Notes: a model not told the origin generated them from the letters alone. A DNA stretch of 36,286 nt from Lachnospiraceae bacterium UBA3332 (GCA_002361095.1 DERU01000094.1:1-36286); one strand, 5' to 3'; numbered from the stretch's first letter, positions 7,325-14,982 are shown. Numbers and translations: made by a program.

Positions 7325-8275
7325 TCACAATTTCAACCCTTTGAGCAAATCCCCCAGAGAAGTCCCGACGGATTTTCCGGAACTGTACTCTGCCGCTTGC
7401 CTTTCCTCAATCGCATCCGGTTCCCCTCTCTCTGCGGCAGCCTTGATGCTCAGACTAATCTTATTATTCGCCGTGTTGAGTACTTTCACACGCACCTTAT
7501 CGCCTACTGCCAAAACCTCCGACGGCTTGCCAAGCCTCTTTTGGCTGATCTGCGAAATATGGACAAGACCGCTTAATCCGTCCCCCAAATCCACAAACGC
7601 GCCATAAGGCATCAGGCTTTCCACGCGTCCTTCCAGCACACTGCCAGGCACAATCATGGAGATCTTGTGGTTTAACCGCTCCGCTTCCCTTTCTTTGAGC
7701 AGATCCTTTGCGGAAAATACGAGACGCTTTTTCTCTTTATCCACCGTAATCACATAAACGTCCAGCGTTTTCCCCATAAAAGTGTTTAAATCCTCCACAT
7801 AATTTAACGCAAGCTGGGAAGCGGGAATAAACCCGCGAATCCCCTCCAGGAACGCGACCACGCCTTTGTTTACCACTTCGCTGACCTTGACGGTTACCGC
7901 TTTCTTTTCCTCCAAATATTGCTGAACCTTGTCCCAGCCAACGGTCTGGGCCGCTTCCACGCAGGAAAGCGCAATGTTGCCTGCGCCGTCGTCCTTCTTT
8001 ATGACGGTGCCCTCCAGCCTGTCGCCCACCTTCACGTCCGTCAGAACGGAAAACGCAGGGTCTTTGCTGATATCCTCCGTCCGGATAACGCCCGGCGCAT
8101 AATAACCAAGATCCAGCGTGACGCCCTCTTCGTTCACGTCGATTACCGTGCCTGCGATCAGATCCCCTTCGTTTATCGTGCGGAAGGATGCCTCCAGCTC
8201 CTTGCTGTAATCCTCCATGGTTTCCGTTGTGCCTGTCTCATTGGCATCCGCAATTCCTTTTTTGATTTCTTCCAT
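7325..8275 (-). CDS. S1 RNA-binding domain protein (ribosomal protein S1-like)
   Basis: This 316-residue protein carries three S1-type OB-fold domains, at about 36-107, 124-192 and 209-279. The third is the most canonical (MPYGAFVDLGDGLSGLVHISQIS). Full S1 of E. coli has six domains; short forms with three or four are usual in Firmicutes, so this may be the organism's rpsA-like protein or a paralogue. It should bind single-stranded RNA at the ribosome. The frame extends upstream to 8350, but the ATG at 8275 follows a strong AGGAGGA. The C-terminal ~35 residues are low-complexity. Downstream on the same strand is the alarmone synthetase, linking translation and stringent response genes. Confidence 0.85.
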   Translation of the reverse strand: MEEIKKGIADANETGTTETMEDYSKELEASFRTINEGDLIAGTVIDVNEEGVTLDLGYYAPGVIRTEDISKDPAFSVLTDVKVGDRLEGTVIKKDDGAGNIALSCVEAAQTVGWDKVQQYLEEKKAVTVKVSEVVNKGVVAFLEGIRGFIPASQLALNYVEDLNTFMGKTLDVYVITVDKEKKRLVFSAKDLLKEREAERLNHKISMIVPGSVLEGRVESLMPYGAFVDLGDGLSGLVHISQISQKRLGKPSEVLAVGDKVRVKVLNTANNKISLSIKAAAERGEPDAIEERQAAEYSSGKSVGTSLGDLLKGLKL

Positions 8276-8381
8276 TTTAAAAAGTCCTCCTTTGCTGTCT
8301 TCCGGCGGCAATCCTACCTGATCGAACGATTGCCATATCAAGCATACCACGAATACACCCGAATTTCCACAGGGATTTTCA

Positions 8382-8410
8382 TTGTCATGGGACAGAAACT
8401 GTAGTATGAT
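8382..8410 (+). promoter_or_regulatory. Sigma-A promoter of the Gfo/Idh gene
   Basis: The -35 is TTGTCA (8382-8387) and the -10 is TATGAT (8405-8410), with a 17-nt spacer. It lies about 130 bp before the ATG, giving a leader of about 120 nt. Confidence 0.75.
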
Positions 8411-8435
8411 GGTAACAGTTCAGACATGTCTGTGC
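8411..8435. promoter_or_regulatory. Operator-like site at the Gfo/Idh transcription start
   Basis: GGTAACAGTTCAG (8411-8423) begins right after the -10, and overlaps the perfect palindrome CAGACATGTCTG (8421-8432). The first 13 bases recur on the minus strand at 11767-11755, and a close version lies right after the -10 of the fructokinase gene. The position suggests repressor binding. Confidence 0.5.
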
Positions 8436-8540
8436 ATTTCCTGCGCAGACCATGCAAAAACGGCACGGTTGCCATATGTACCGTCCAAGATAAAACATCA
8501 CGGCCGTCAGGCAGCCGTCCATGTAAGGGGGAATGAATTT

Positions 8541-9734
8541 ATGACAAAAACGGGAATTGGCTTTATCGGCCTCGGAGCCCGGGGCTTATCCCTGCTGGAA
8601 ACCGTCGTGCTTCCCATGAAAGCGGCAGATGTCGTGGCAGTTTGCGATCCCTATGGGGACCGGGCCCAAAAAGGCGCCGACGCCGTAAAAGCCGCCGGCG
8701 GGAATGCAGTATTGGAAACGTCATATGAAAAAGTGATACAAAACCCGGCGGTAGACGCCGTCATTATCGCAAGCGCCTGGGAATCCCATGTTGACATTGC
8801 CTTACATGCCATGCGCGCCAATAAAGCCGTCGCCATGGAGGTGGGCGGTGCCTACGGGATCGAAGACTGTTGGAAGCTTGTGGATACCTACGAGCAAACC
8901 CTGACCCCTTTTATGTTTTTGGAAAACTGCTGCTTTGGGCGCAGGGAGATGATGGTACTCAATATGGTAGAACAGGGATTATTCGGGGAAATCGTCCACT
9001 GCGCGGGCGGCTATCATCACGATCTGCGCAGGGAAATTACCTTCGGCCGTGAAAACAGACATTACCGCCTGCGCAATTATACGCACCGCAACGCGGAAAA
9101 CTATCCCACCCATGAACTTGGCCCCATTGCCAAGATTCTAAATATCAACCACGGGAACCGAATGCTTTCCCTCACGTCCACCGCCTCAAAAGCCGCCGGT
9201 CTGCACACCTATCTGCAGGAACATAAGCCGGGGGATGAAAATCTGAAAAATACTGTCTTTATGCAGGGGGACGTAGTCACCACCGTCATAAAGTGCGCCC
9301 ACGGGGAAACGATCACTCTCACACTGGATACCACCCTGCCCCGTTTTTACAGCCGGGGCTTTACGGTCCGGGGAACAAAGGGGATGTATGAAGAAGCGAC
9401 GGATTCCGTCTTTTTGGACGGCCCGCAGGATGGCGCCTACGATTTCACATGGCTGAAAAACCAGTGTCAAAATGCCGAAACCTATGCCGCGCAATACGAC
9501 CATCCCGTATGGAAAAAGTACCTGGCAGACGGCGTGCAGGGTACCCATGACGGTATGGACTGGCTGGAGTTTAAGATTTTCTTCGACTGTCTCCAAAACA
9601 AAAAGCCTATGCCGGTGGATGTTTACGATGCGGCGGCATGGATGGCCGTTACCGCACTGTCCGAACAGTCTATCGCACTCGGTTCCATGCCGGTGGCTTT
9701 TCCCGATTTCACAAGGGGCAAATGGGTTTTATAA
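8541..9734 (+). CDS. Gfo/Idh/MocA family protein, GH109-like
   Basis: This 397-residue protein begins with a Rossmann fold (GIGFIGLGARGLSLLE, then VCDPYG). Typical Gfo/Idh features follow: AVIIASAWESHVDIALHAMRANKAVAMEV near residues 75-105 and an all-beta C-terminal domain. The block HRNAENYPTHELGPIAKIL and the preceding YRLRNYTHRN resemble glycoside hydrolase family 109, NAD-dependent enzymes that cleave alpha-N-acetylgalactosamine. It has no signal peptide and is shorter than secreted GH109 proteins, so an intracellular glycosidase or a sugar dehydrogenase are both possible. The ATG at 8541 follows AAGGGGGAA. The frame is open upstream to 8382 but that part looks non-coding and contains the promoter. 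Confidence 0.85.
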   Translation: MTKTGIGFIGLGARGLSLLETVVLPMKAADVVAVCDPYGDRAQKGADAVKAAGGNAVLETSYEKVIQNPAVDAVIIASAWESHVDIALHAMRANKAVAMEVGGAYGIEDCWKLVDTYEQTLTPFMFLENCCFGRREMMVLNMVEQGLFGEIVHCAGGYHHDLRREITFGRENRHYRLRNYTHRNAENYPTHELGPIAKILNINHGNRMLSLTSTASKAAGLHTYLQEHKPGDENLKNTVFMQGDVVTTVIKCAHGETITLTLDTTLPRFYSRGFTVRGTKGMYEEATDSVFLDGPQDGAYDFTWLKNQCQNAETYAAQYDHPVWKKYLADGVQGTHDGMDWLEFKIFFDCLQNKKPMPVDVYDAAAWMAVTALSEQSIALGSMPVAFPDFTRGKWVL

Positions 9735-9742
9735 ATATCACA

Positions 9743-9766
9743 GGGGGCAAAATACCTTTTGCCCCC
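9743..9766 (+). terminator. Hairpin terminator after the Gfo/Idh gene
   Basis: GGGGGCAAAA pairs perfectly with TTTTGCCCCC across a TACC loop, 9 nt after the stop codon. The T residues are inside the stem and the 3' tail is only weakly T-rich. Confidence 0.65.
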
Positions 9767-9810
9767 TATACTTTACATCTATATGCCATTTTCGGTCATA
9801 TGGCGCATGT

Positions 9811-9984
9811 TTACCTTTTTATCATAACCACAGTATCGGCGGCCGCCTGGGTATTGCTTCCTGCCTGCTCCACGTACGCGCCTTTGCCAAAAACAGATGC
9901 TATTGCAAGATTCCTCAACGTTTCCGGTCTTTCCCCTTCATGATTTCCCTGCGCGATATTTTTATCATTTGGAAAAATTTCATT
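9811..9984 (-). pseudogene. 3' coding remnant of an unidentified gene
   Basis: On the minus strand this frame reads 57 codons to a TAA at 9811. The last ~45 residues look protein-like (for example ETLRNLAIASVFGKGAYVEQ, then an Ala-rich stretch ending VVMIKR) and have host-like G+C. No start codon or ribosome site precedes it; a TGA lies just upstream, where the sequence turns A+T-rich. I read it as the 3' end of a gene cut by the rearrangement that brought in the next two genes. I do not recognise the family. The rest of the 9767-10117 gap holds nothing clear: AT-rich DNA and the ribosome site of the next gene. Confidence 0.4.
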
Positions 9985-10117
9985 TCAATTCATTTGAGTT
10001 GTAAAAAATGTGTAATTTCCCTTGATGTTACTATACGGAGCGAAAATGTAAAGATATGTTGATAGAAAAAATCACTGCATTTATTTAGAATCTTGCTTAA
10101 AGGAGGACAAACAGAAA

Positions 10118-10651
10118 ATGGGAATTGGGATTAAACTCAACCAATTAAGAAAACTTTCAGGAATGACACAGGAGCAGTTTGCAGAAAAACTTAACGTATC
10201 AAGACAAACTATTTCAAAGTGGGAGACGGGTAATACTTCCCCGGATTTAGAAAGCATAGTCAGGATATGCAAAATATTTCATGTGTCATCGGATGATTTA
10301 TTGATGGAAGGGGATGTAATGGAAGAAGAAACAAATGCGGCAAAAAAAAATGACGAACAGATAACATTAGACGATCTAATAAAAATGAATCTTCATAACC
10401 GGAAAATGACGCTGTTGCTAATCAGCGGATTGATGTTTATTATGGTCGGAATATTAAATTTTGCTTATGTAACAGCACTGGAAAATACTACTCTAAGTAC
10501 CCAATATATGCTATATAGGTATATCGCTACCGGACGATATGAATACGCTCCCGTTAATTATGCGGGATTGATGTTTCCCTCTATTATTGCAGGGGGAATT
10601 GGACTCGTATTACTCCTGTGCTACATTCTTAAGAACAAAAAAGGAGAATGA
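10118..10651 (+). CDS. XRE-family transcriptional regulator with C-terminal membrane segments
   Basis: Residues 1-65 form a Cro/C1-type helix-turn-helix domain (MTQEQFAEKLNVSRQTISKW is the HTH, then the usual SPDLESIVRICKIFHVSSDDLL). After a charged linker, two hydrophobic segments (about 101-125 and 150-170) predict a membrane-anchored C-terminal half, so the regulator may bind DNA while tethered to the membrane. AAAGGAGG precedes the ATG. The stop at 10651 lies 4 nt before the lipoprotein gene, so the two form an operon and may work as sensor and regulator. Base use is clearly more A+T-rich than the neighbours, which suggests acquisition by transfer. Confidence 0.87.
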   Translation: MGIGIKLNQLRKLSGMTQEQFAEKLNVSRQTISKWETGNTSPDLESIVRICKIFHVSSDDLLMEGDVMEEETNAAKKNDEQITLDDLIKMNLHNRKMTLLLISGLMFIMVGILNFAYVTALENTTLSTQYMLYRYIATGRYEYAPVNYAGLMFPSIIAGGIGLVLLLCYILKNKKGE

Positions 10652-10655
10652 AATT

Positions 10656-11225
10656 ATGTATAAGATAAAGCGTACCATTTCCTGCATTGTTGTGTTTGTG
10701 TTGACCGCTTCCCTGTTGTGTTCTTGTGGAAATAAAAATAAAAGTGAAGAATATGCGGCAATGTATGGATCGACTATCGGCGGCTTAGAGGACGACGAAC
10801 TTTTTGCAATCATAGAAACCAATGCTTCTTCACCTGTTTTGCTTGTCACTTCTCAGTTTTATGATGATGGTTCAGGAAATCAGGCGGCGCTTTGGTGCAA
10901 TGTGTACTATGCGATAGACGGAGAAGTAAAAAATGCAGGAATGATAGAGAGTTTGGGAACGGCATACCCTGTCTCCTACGATAAAACAGGTATTTACGCA
11001 GCATCAGGGCACGGTATGCAGCGATTTGAAATTGATGGAAAAACCGGAACAATTGTTTTAGCAGAAGGAATATATGAGCAGTTTGATGAAAACGGAAACG
11101 CTGCCTATACTTTAGAAAAAGGAGGGAAAACAGAAGTGCTCACAGAGGAAGCATATTACAAAGCGTTTGAAAAATACAGTGAAGCTGCCGTGGTAAATTT
11201 TACCTATGGCGCATCCGGGACATAA
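10656..11225 (+). CDS. Putative lipoprotein of unknown function
   Basis: This 189-residue protein starts with a basic N-terminus, a hydrophobic stretch and a lipobox-like LCSC at about residues 20-23, so it should be a lipid-anchored, surface-facing protein. The mature part is acidic and rich in Gly, Tyr and Thr, with beta-type segments; no known domain was recognised. The ATG at 10656 follows AAGGAG and is 4 nt after the stop of the XRE gene. The frame is open from 10587, but that part overlaps the XRE gene. The 3' end coincides with the junction to a truncated MATE gene, so the last few residues could be altered by the rearrangement. Codon use is A+T-rich like the XRE gene. Confidence 0.75.
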   Translation: MYKIKRTISCIVVFVLTASLLCSCGNKNKSEEYAAMYGSTIGGLEDDELFAIIETNASSPVLLVTSQFYDDGSGNQAALWCNVYYAIDGEVKNAGMIESLGTAYPVSYDKTGIYAASGHGMQRFEIDGKTGTIVLAEGIYEQFDENGNAAYTLEKGGKTEVLTEEAYYKAFEKYSEAAVVNFTYGASGT

Positions 11226-11521
11226 CCCATGCTCCTGCCCGCGTCCTGCGGTTTGTCCTTTCCCAGGCTCAAACTTACAAAAGCACAGCAGCCGTCACCC
11301 ACCATAACCGCAGCGGCAAGGGCAATCACGGTCAACGGAAACACCACTGTATTCGCGGCGTTCCCATAAGAGCCGAGATAAGAGGCATTGGCGATAAATA
11401 TTTGGTCAACAATGTTGTATAAGGCGCCCACAAGGAGTGAAATAATACAGGGAACCGCATATTTCCCCATCAGCCGGCCAACCGGCTCCTCCATTAGAAA
11501 TGCATTACTTTTTGCTTTCAT
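11204..11521 (-). pseudogene. Truncated MATE-family efflux transporter (5' fragment)
   Basis: The first ~98 codons encode the N-terminus of a MATE (NorM/DinF-type) drug/sodium antiporter: GRLMGKYAVPCIISLLVGALYNIVDQIFIA, then two more membrane segments and a SLSLGKDKPQDAGRSMG stretch. A full protein has about 450 residues and 12 membrane segments. Here the frame runs into unrelated sequence at about 11228 and stops after a few codons (YVPDAP), so only about three segments remain. The ATG has a good AAGGAGAC site and a promoter candidate lies upstream. The junction falls 3 nt from the end of the convergent lipoprotein gene. I did not find the missing 3' part elsewhere in the window. Confidence 0.85.
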
Positions 11522-11590
11522 ATCTGTCTCCTTTCAAACAAAAACAGCGCTTAGCCCGGCTGCTGGGTTTACGCCAAAGGCTACACGCTG

Positions 11591-11619
11591 CATATACATA
11601 AATGTATGGTTATAAGCAA
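11591..11619 (-). promoter_or_regulatory. Promoter candidate for the MATE fragment
   Basis: On the minus strand the -35 is TTGCTT (11619-11614) and the -10 is TATATG (11596-11591), with a 17-nt spacer, about 70 bp before the MATE start. Confidence 0.45.
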
Positions 11620-11673
11620 AAAACGCGTGACACATAACCGGATTTACGCAGTTTAAGCCACACGTTCTTTATT

Positions 11674-11702
11674 ATCATACTGCTTTTCCCCCAAAACTTC
11701 AA
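11674..11702 (-). promoter_or_regulatory. Second promoter candidate upstream of the MATE fragment
   Basis: On the minus strand the -35 is TTGAAG (11702-11697) and the -10 is TATGAT (11679-11674), with a 17-nt spacer. It lies about 150 bp upstream of the MATE start and 34 bp past the dyad at 11736-11767. Confidence 0.45.
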
Positions 11703-11735
11703 AGGCAATTTTGCACAAAAATTGCTCTACACTCC

Positions 11736-11767
11736 GGTAACAGTCCAGACAATCCTGAACTGTTACC
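11736..11767. promoter_or_regulatory. 32-bp imperfect palindrome downstream of the permease gene
   Basis: GGTAACAGTcCAG and CTGaACTGTTACC are 13-bp arms with one mismatch around a 6-nt centre. It starts 37 bp past the permease stop codon. With no T run it is a poor terminator; its half-site matches the Gfo/Idh operator-like site, so a protein-binding dyad is the better reading. Confidence 0.5.
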
Positions 11768-11803
11768 CGCTCCAAGAGCCTTTTTACACTATATGCAACC
11801 CCA

Positions 11804-14215
11804 TTAAACGGTATCAATCTGCGGTTCTGCACATCCGCGAAGCGTTTCCACAATCGACATTTTCCGGATTTGTTTCATCGGGCGATATACGGCTGCCACG
11901 GCAGATGCCAGAATCAGTGCAATGATCATACCCATATAGCGGACAGGCACATACCACGGATCACCCCAGCGAAAACTCACCATATGCTCAAAAATAAATT
12001 TGTGCAGCCATAATCCGAGCAGACATCCCGCCGCAATTCCGGCAAACACATAAGCCGCCGCCTCGGCCGCGACCATCCCCACCAGCTGACGGTCACTCAT
12101 TCCCACGGCACGCATCGCCCCATACTGCAAAATATGCGCAGACACACTCATTCCGATGCTGTTGATAATATTGAAAGCCGAAATCAGCGCAATGATCGCC
12201 AAAAAGCCGTAAAGGAACACCGCATAACAGTAATACGCTCCCCTGGCCTCCCGATTGCTCATACGCCGGTCCGAAAATACGGTTCCTTCCCCCGCTTCCC
12301 GCCGTATCTGCATTACATCCCCTTCCGTGGCCCTTTGATTTAACTGTATATCCAAAACGGTATAATCCGTCTCACCGGTAAGCCGTTCAAACAGTTCCTC
12401 CGAGCAGATCACATTCTCCACCCCTTCCCCAAGGTCAAAAGGCGTTTTTGACAAAACCGCCGTCACTTCCAGTTCCTGCACCCCTCCCCCGGGCAAATCC
12501 ACCGTAATCACACTGCCCTGCCGCAAGGTGTTTTCCCCTGCGTAAGCATATTCAATCATGACGCCCTGCCCGCTTTTGGCTTTTTTGACCGTGCCCGAAA
12601 GCAGCATTTTTTCCGCCCATCCAAATTGGTGCTTTTCATAAGAAATCAGGTTCATCCGCCCTTCTTTTTGATCCAGCAAAACCGGAACGTTATAAGCGAA
12701 CCTACGTCCATAAACACGCTTTACGGCCGGGTTATGCTCCAAACGTTCCAGAAGCGCGCCGGAAACCGAACAGGTATTGTCCGGACTCATGACAGACACA
12801 TCCGGCGTATACGGATTCAATGGCGTTACCGCATGACCCATGAAATCTATTGTGGCCGAAAATCCCAAAAACAGCAGGATGGTAAATGCAAAAGAACCCG
12901 TCAACAGCAGAAAATTTTTTTTACTTCCCTTTGCGTGATGGATCCCCAGTGCGGTCTCCACCGAAAAAAATCCGGTTGCGGCTGCTTTTTTGACCGCATA
13001 CACCGTACCGGCATTGCCTGAAACGGCGGCAAGCGGCGATACCTTCGCAGCTTTTTTGGCCGGGGCCTGCGCCGCCAGAAGAACCGTGACCGTCCCCAGT
13101 ACAATCCCCGCCGCCGTTCCCGCAAAGCTTACCCCAAAGACCGGCATTTCCCCAAAATAAGAGGGGCTTAATGTCCGCAGCAAACCGCATAAAATCCATA
13201 CTACCACAATGCCTGTCAAAATTCCTGCGGGAATCGCCGTTTTGCACCAGTTTAGCGCTTCGCACCGCACGAAACGGATCACCTGGCGAGGCTTTGCCCC
13301 AAGGCATCTTAGCATACCGAAAAAGCTCGTGCGCTGGGCAATATTGCTGTTCAAACTTCCGGTGATCATCAAAATTCCCGCCACCATTACCAAAACCGCC
13401 AAAAGTAACGCAACCGCATAAAGCTGCACAATAAAAGGATCCCTGCTCTGTCCCATCAGTCCAAGCAGTCTGGTATTCTGTCCGATCTGTTCTTTTGCAA
13501 GGCCAAACTGCGCCTGGATATCTCCCAGCGTTTTCTGGATATCACAGCGCGGAACAAACCGCACATAACAGACGCCGTCCTTTCTTTCCCCTGCCTCTTT
13601 CGGTGCAAGTCCGGAAAACGTCTCTCTCCCCACAAACGCCCCGAACGCATCCGCAACGGTAAGCAGGGATGTATCCCCCAAAAAGCCGCTGATCTTTAAA
13701 GGTACATAATTTCCATCCGGAAGTTCCAGTTCCAGGGTATCTCCAACTTTTACGCCCAGCCGCTCTTTCACTCCTTTTGAAAAAACGGCGCTGCCCGTGT
13801 TTTCCGGAAATGTTCCCTCCACGATCCGTGCGGCAGGAAACATGTCCAAAAAATTTTCCTCCATACCGCAGATAACCGTCTGAACGCCTTCCAGCATGTA
13901 CCCTTCGTCCAGCCGGTAATTGACGGTATCATACCAGGAGGAAACCTCCACCTGCGTACGCGCCCGCAGCAGTTCTTCCTGTTCTGGGGAAAGCGTTTTA
14001 AAGGCTGCATGCCAATTGCCGTCTGTCAGAACTGCCTGCATTTTCTGACTGCGGATCGCCATATCCGCCATGCCAAAAAGGGTTGACACCAGCGCGACGG
14101 CAAGCGCAATACATAAACCCGTCATCCGGCTCTGTTTCCGCCGCACCTTTGCAGAAATCGGAATCAACGTCATCCAGCTTTTCATTCCGCCGACATTTTT
14201 TCTTTTCCCATTCAT
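11804..14215 (-). CDS. ABC transporter permease, FtsX/MacB type
   Basis: This 803-residue permease has an N-terminal membrane segment (about 28-50) and a large extracellular domain (to about 260). Three membrane segments follow (FtsX domain 1, about 265-390), then a fourth region near 425-450 and a second extracellular domain. The final FtsX domain (about 670-790) has three segments and ends with the usual RKMSIVETLRG motif. Such permeases move lipoproteins, peptides or cell-wall-active compounds, or work as sensors with a two-component system. The start overlaps the stop of the ATPase gene (ATGA), so translation is coupled. Gene order with the kinase and regulator resembles bacitracin/peptide resistance modules, though BceB-type permeases are usually shorter with ten segments. 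Confidence 0.88.
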   Translation of the reverse strand: MNGKRKNVGGMKSWMTLIPISAKVRRKQSRMTGLCIALAVALVSTLFGMADMAIRSQKMQAVLTDGNWHAAFKTLSPEQEELLRARTQVEVSSWYDTVNYRLDEGYMLEGVQTVICGMEENFLDMFPAARIVEGTFPENTGSAVFSKGVKERLGVKVGDTLELELPDGNYVPLKISGFLGDTSLLTVADAFGAFVGRETFSGLAPKEAGERKDGVCYVRFVPRCDIQKTLGDIQAQFGLAKEQIGQNTRLLGLMGQSRDPFIVQLYAVALLLAVLVMVAGILMITGSLNSNIAQRTSFFGMLRCLGAKPRQVIRFVRCEALNWCKTAIPAGILTGIVVVWILCGLLRTLSPSYFGEMPVFGVSFAGTAAGIVLGTVTVLLAAQAPAKKAAKVSPLAAVSGNAGTVYAVKKAAATGFFSVETALGIHHAKGSKKNFLLLTGSFAFTILLFLGFSATIDFMGHAVTPLNPYTPDVSVMSPDNTCSVSGALLERLEHNPAVKRVYGRRFAYNVPVLLDQKEGRMNLISYEKHQFGWAEKMLLSGTVKKAKSGQGVMIEYAYAGENTLRQGSVITVDLPGGGVQELEVTAVLSKTPFDLGEGVENVICSEELFERLTGETDYTVLDIQLNQRATEGDVMQIRREAGEGTVFSDRRMSNREARGAYYCYAVFLYGFLAIIALISAFNIINSIGMSVSAHILQYGAMRAVGMSDRQLVGMVAAEAAAYVFAGIAAGCLLGLWLHKFIFEHMVSFRWGDPWYVPVRYMGMIIALILASAVAAVYRPMKQIRKMSIVETLRGCAEPQIDTV

Positions 14216-14895
14216 TTGCGCATCCCTCCCAACTCCGTAAGCGCACCGTCCGCAATACGCAATACCCGGTCCGCTAAGGCCGCCAGATTTTGGTTATGCG
14301 TAATCATCAAAACCGTTTGCTGGTAATGCCTTGCCGCCCGAAAAAGCAGTTCCATGACATCCTGGCTGTTTTTGGAATCAAGGTTTCCGGTAGGTTCGTC
14401 CGCCAGCACCAACGCCGGCCTCGTGATCAATGCCCGCCCGATGGCCACCCTCTGCTGCTGCCCGCCGGACAGCTGTCCCGGCAGATGCTTTCTGCGTTCC
14501 TGCAAATGCAATACTTCCAAAAGTTCTCCCAGCTGCGTCGGATCAGGCTTTTCATGATCCAGCAAAAGCGGAAAAATAATGTTCTGCTCCACATTCAATT
14601 CCGCGATCAGGTGAAACGACTGAAAAATGAAACCGATATTTCTACGCCTGAAAACCGTGCGGTTGTTTTCTTTCATGCCAAACAGATCCTCCCCGTTCAA
14701 AAACACCTTCCCCTCCGTAGGCGTATCCAACCCGCCGATACAGTTCAGCAAGGTACTTTTTCCGGAACCGGATTCCCCCACCACTGCCGCAAACTCCCCT
14801 TTCTGCATGGAAAAAGAAACATTCCGCAGTGCTTTGACCTCCGTCTCCCCCCGTCCGTATATTTTGTTTACATTTTCCGTTTTTAAAATTTCCAT
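14212..14895 (-). CDS. ABC transporter ATP-binding protein (LolD/MacB/BceA class)
   Basis: This 227-residue ATPase has Walker A GESGSGKST at 40-48, a Q-loop (IFQSFHL), the signature LSGGQQQR near residue 140, Walker B VLADEP with the class-typical TGNLDS after it, and an H-loop (MITHN). TGNLD marks the LolD/MacB/BceA group that powers FtsX-type permeases by mechanotransmission. I placed the start at 14895 because AAAGGAG precedes it; the frame is open to 14949, but that covers the promoter. It is first in the operon with the permease. The promoter region contains two copies of the dyad also found before the regulator gene, so the adjacent two-component system probably activates it. Confidence 0.92.
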   Translation of the reverse strand: MEILKTENVNKIYGRGETEVKALRNVSFSMQKGEFAAVVGESGSGKSTLLNCIGGLDTPTEGKVFLNGEDLFGMKENNRTVFRRRNIGFIFQSFHLIAELNVEQNIIFPLLLDHEKPDPTQLGELLEVLHLQERRKHLPGQLSGGQQQRVAIGRALITRPALVLADEPTGNLDSKNSQDVMELLFRAARHYQQTVLMITHNQNLAALADRVLRIADGALTELGGMRK

Positions 14896-14947
14896 ATTCT
14901 GATGCTCCTTTCCGGGAACCGTCCGGACGATTCCCTTTTCCGCATCC

Positions 14948-14976
14948 AATATAGCAAAACCGCCTTACATTACGGT
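14948..14976 (-). promoter_or_regulatory. Promoter of the ABC transporter operon
   Basis: The minus-strand -10 is TATATT (14953-14948). The -35 position (14976-14971, ACCGTA) is poor, as expected for an activator-dependent promoter, and is overlapped by the degenerate operator copy at 14963-14980. Confidence 0.5.
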
Positions 14977-14980
14977 GAAT
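14963..14980. promoter_or_regulatory. Degenerate second copy of the response-regulator dyad
   Basis: CCTTAC-N6-GTGAAT keeps the left arm and part of the right arm of the dyad. It begins exactly 22 bp (two helical turns) from the next full copy. Confidence 0.5.
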
Positions 14981-14982
14981 TT

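Noticed and set aside
9472..10062. A plus-strand frame over the Gfo/Idh 3' end and the following gap.
   Set aside because: It is out of frame with the real gene and runs through its terminator.
11653..11853. A 66-codon minus-strand frame overlapping the permease 3' end, considered as a gene or remnant.
   Set aside because: Its first part is the permease in another frame, and the rest runs through the 32-bp dyad and a TTGAAG/TATGAT promoter candidate. No ribosome site.
13171..13421. Short plus-strand frames inside the permease gene.
   Set aside because: Shadows of a long, well-supported minus-strand gene.
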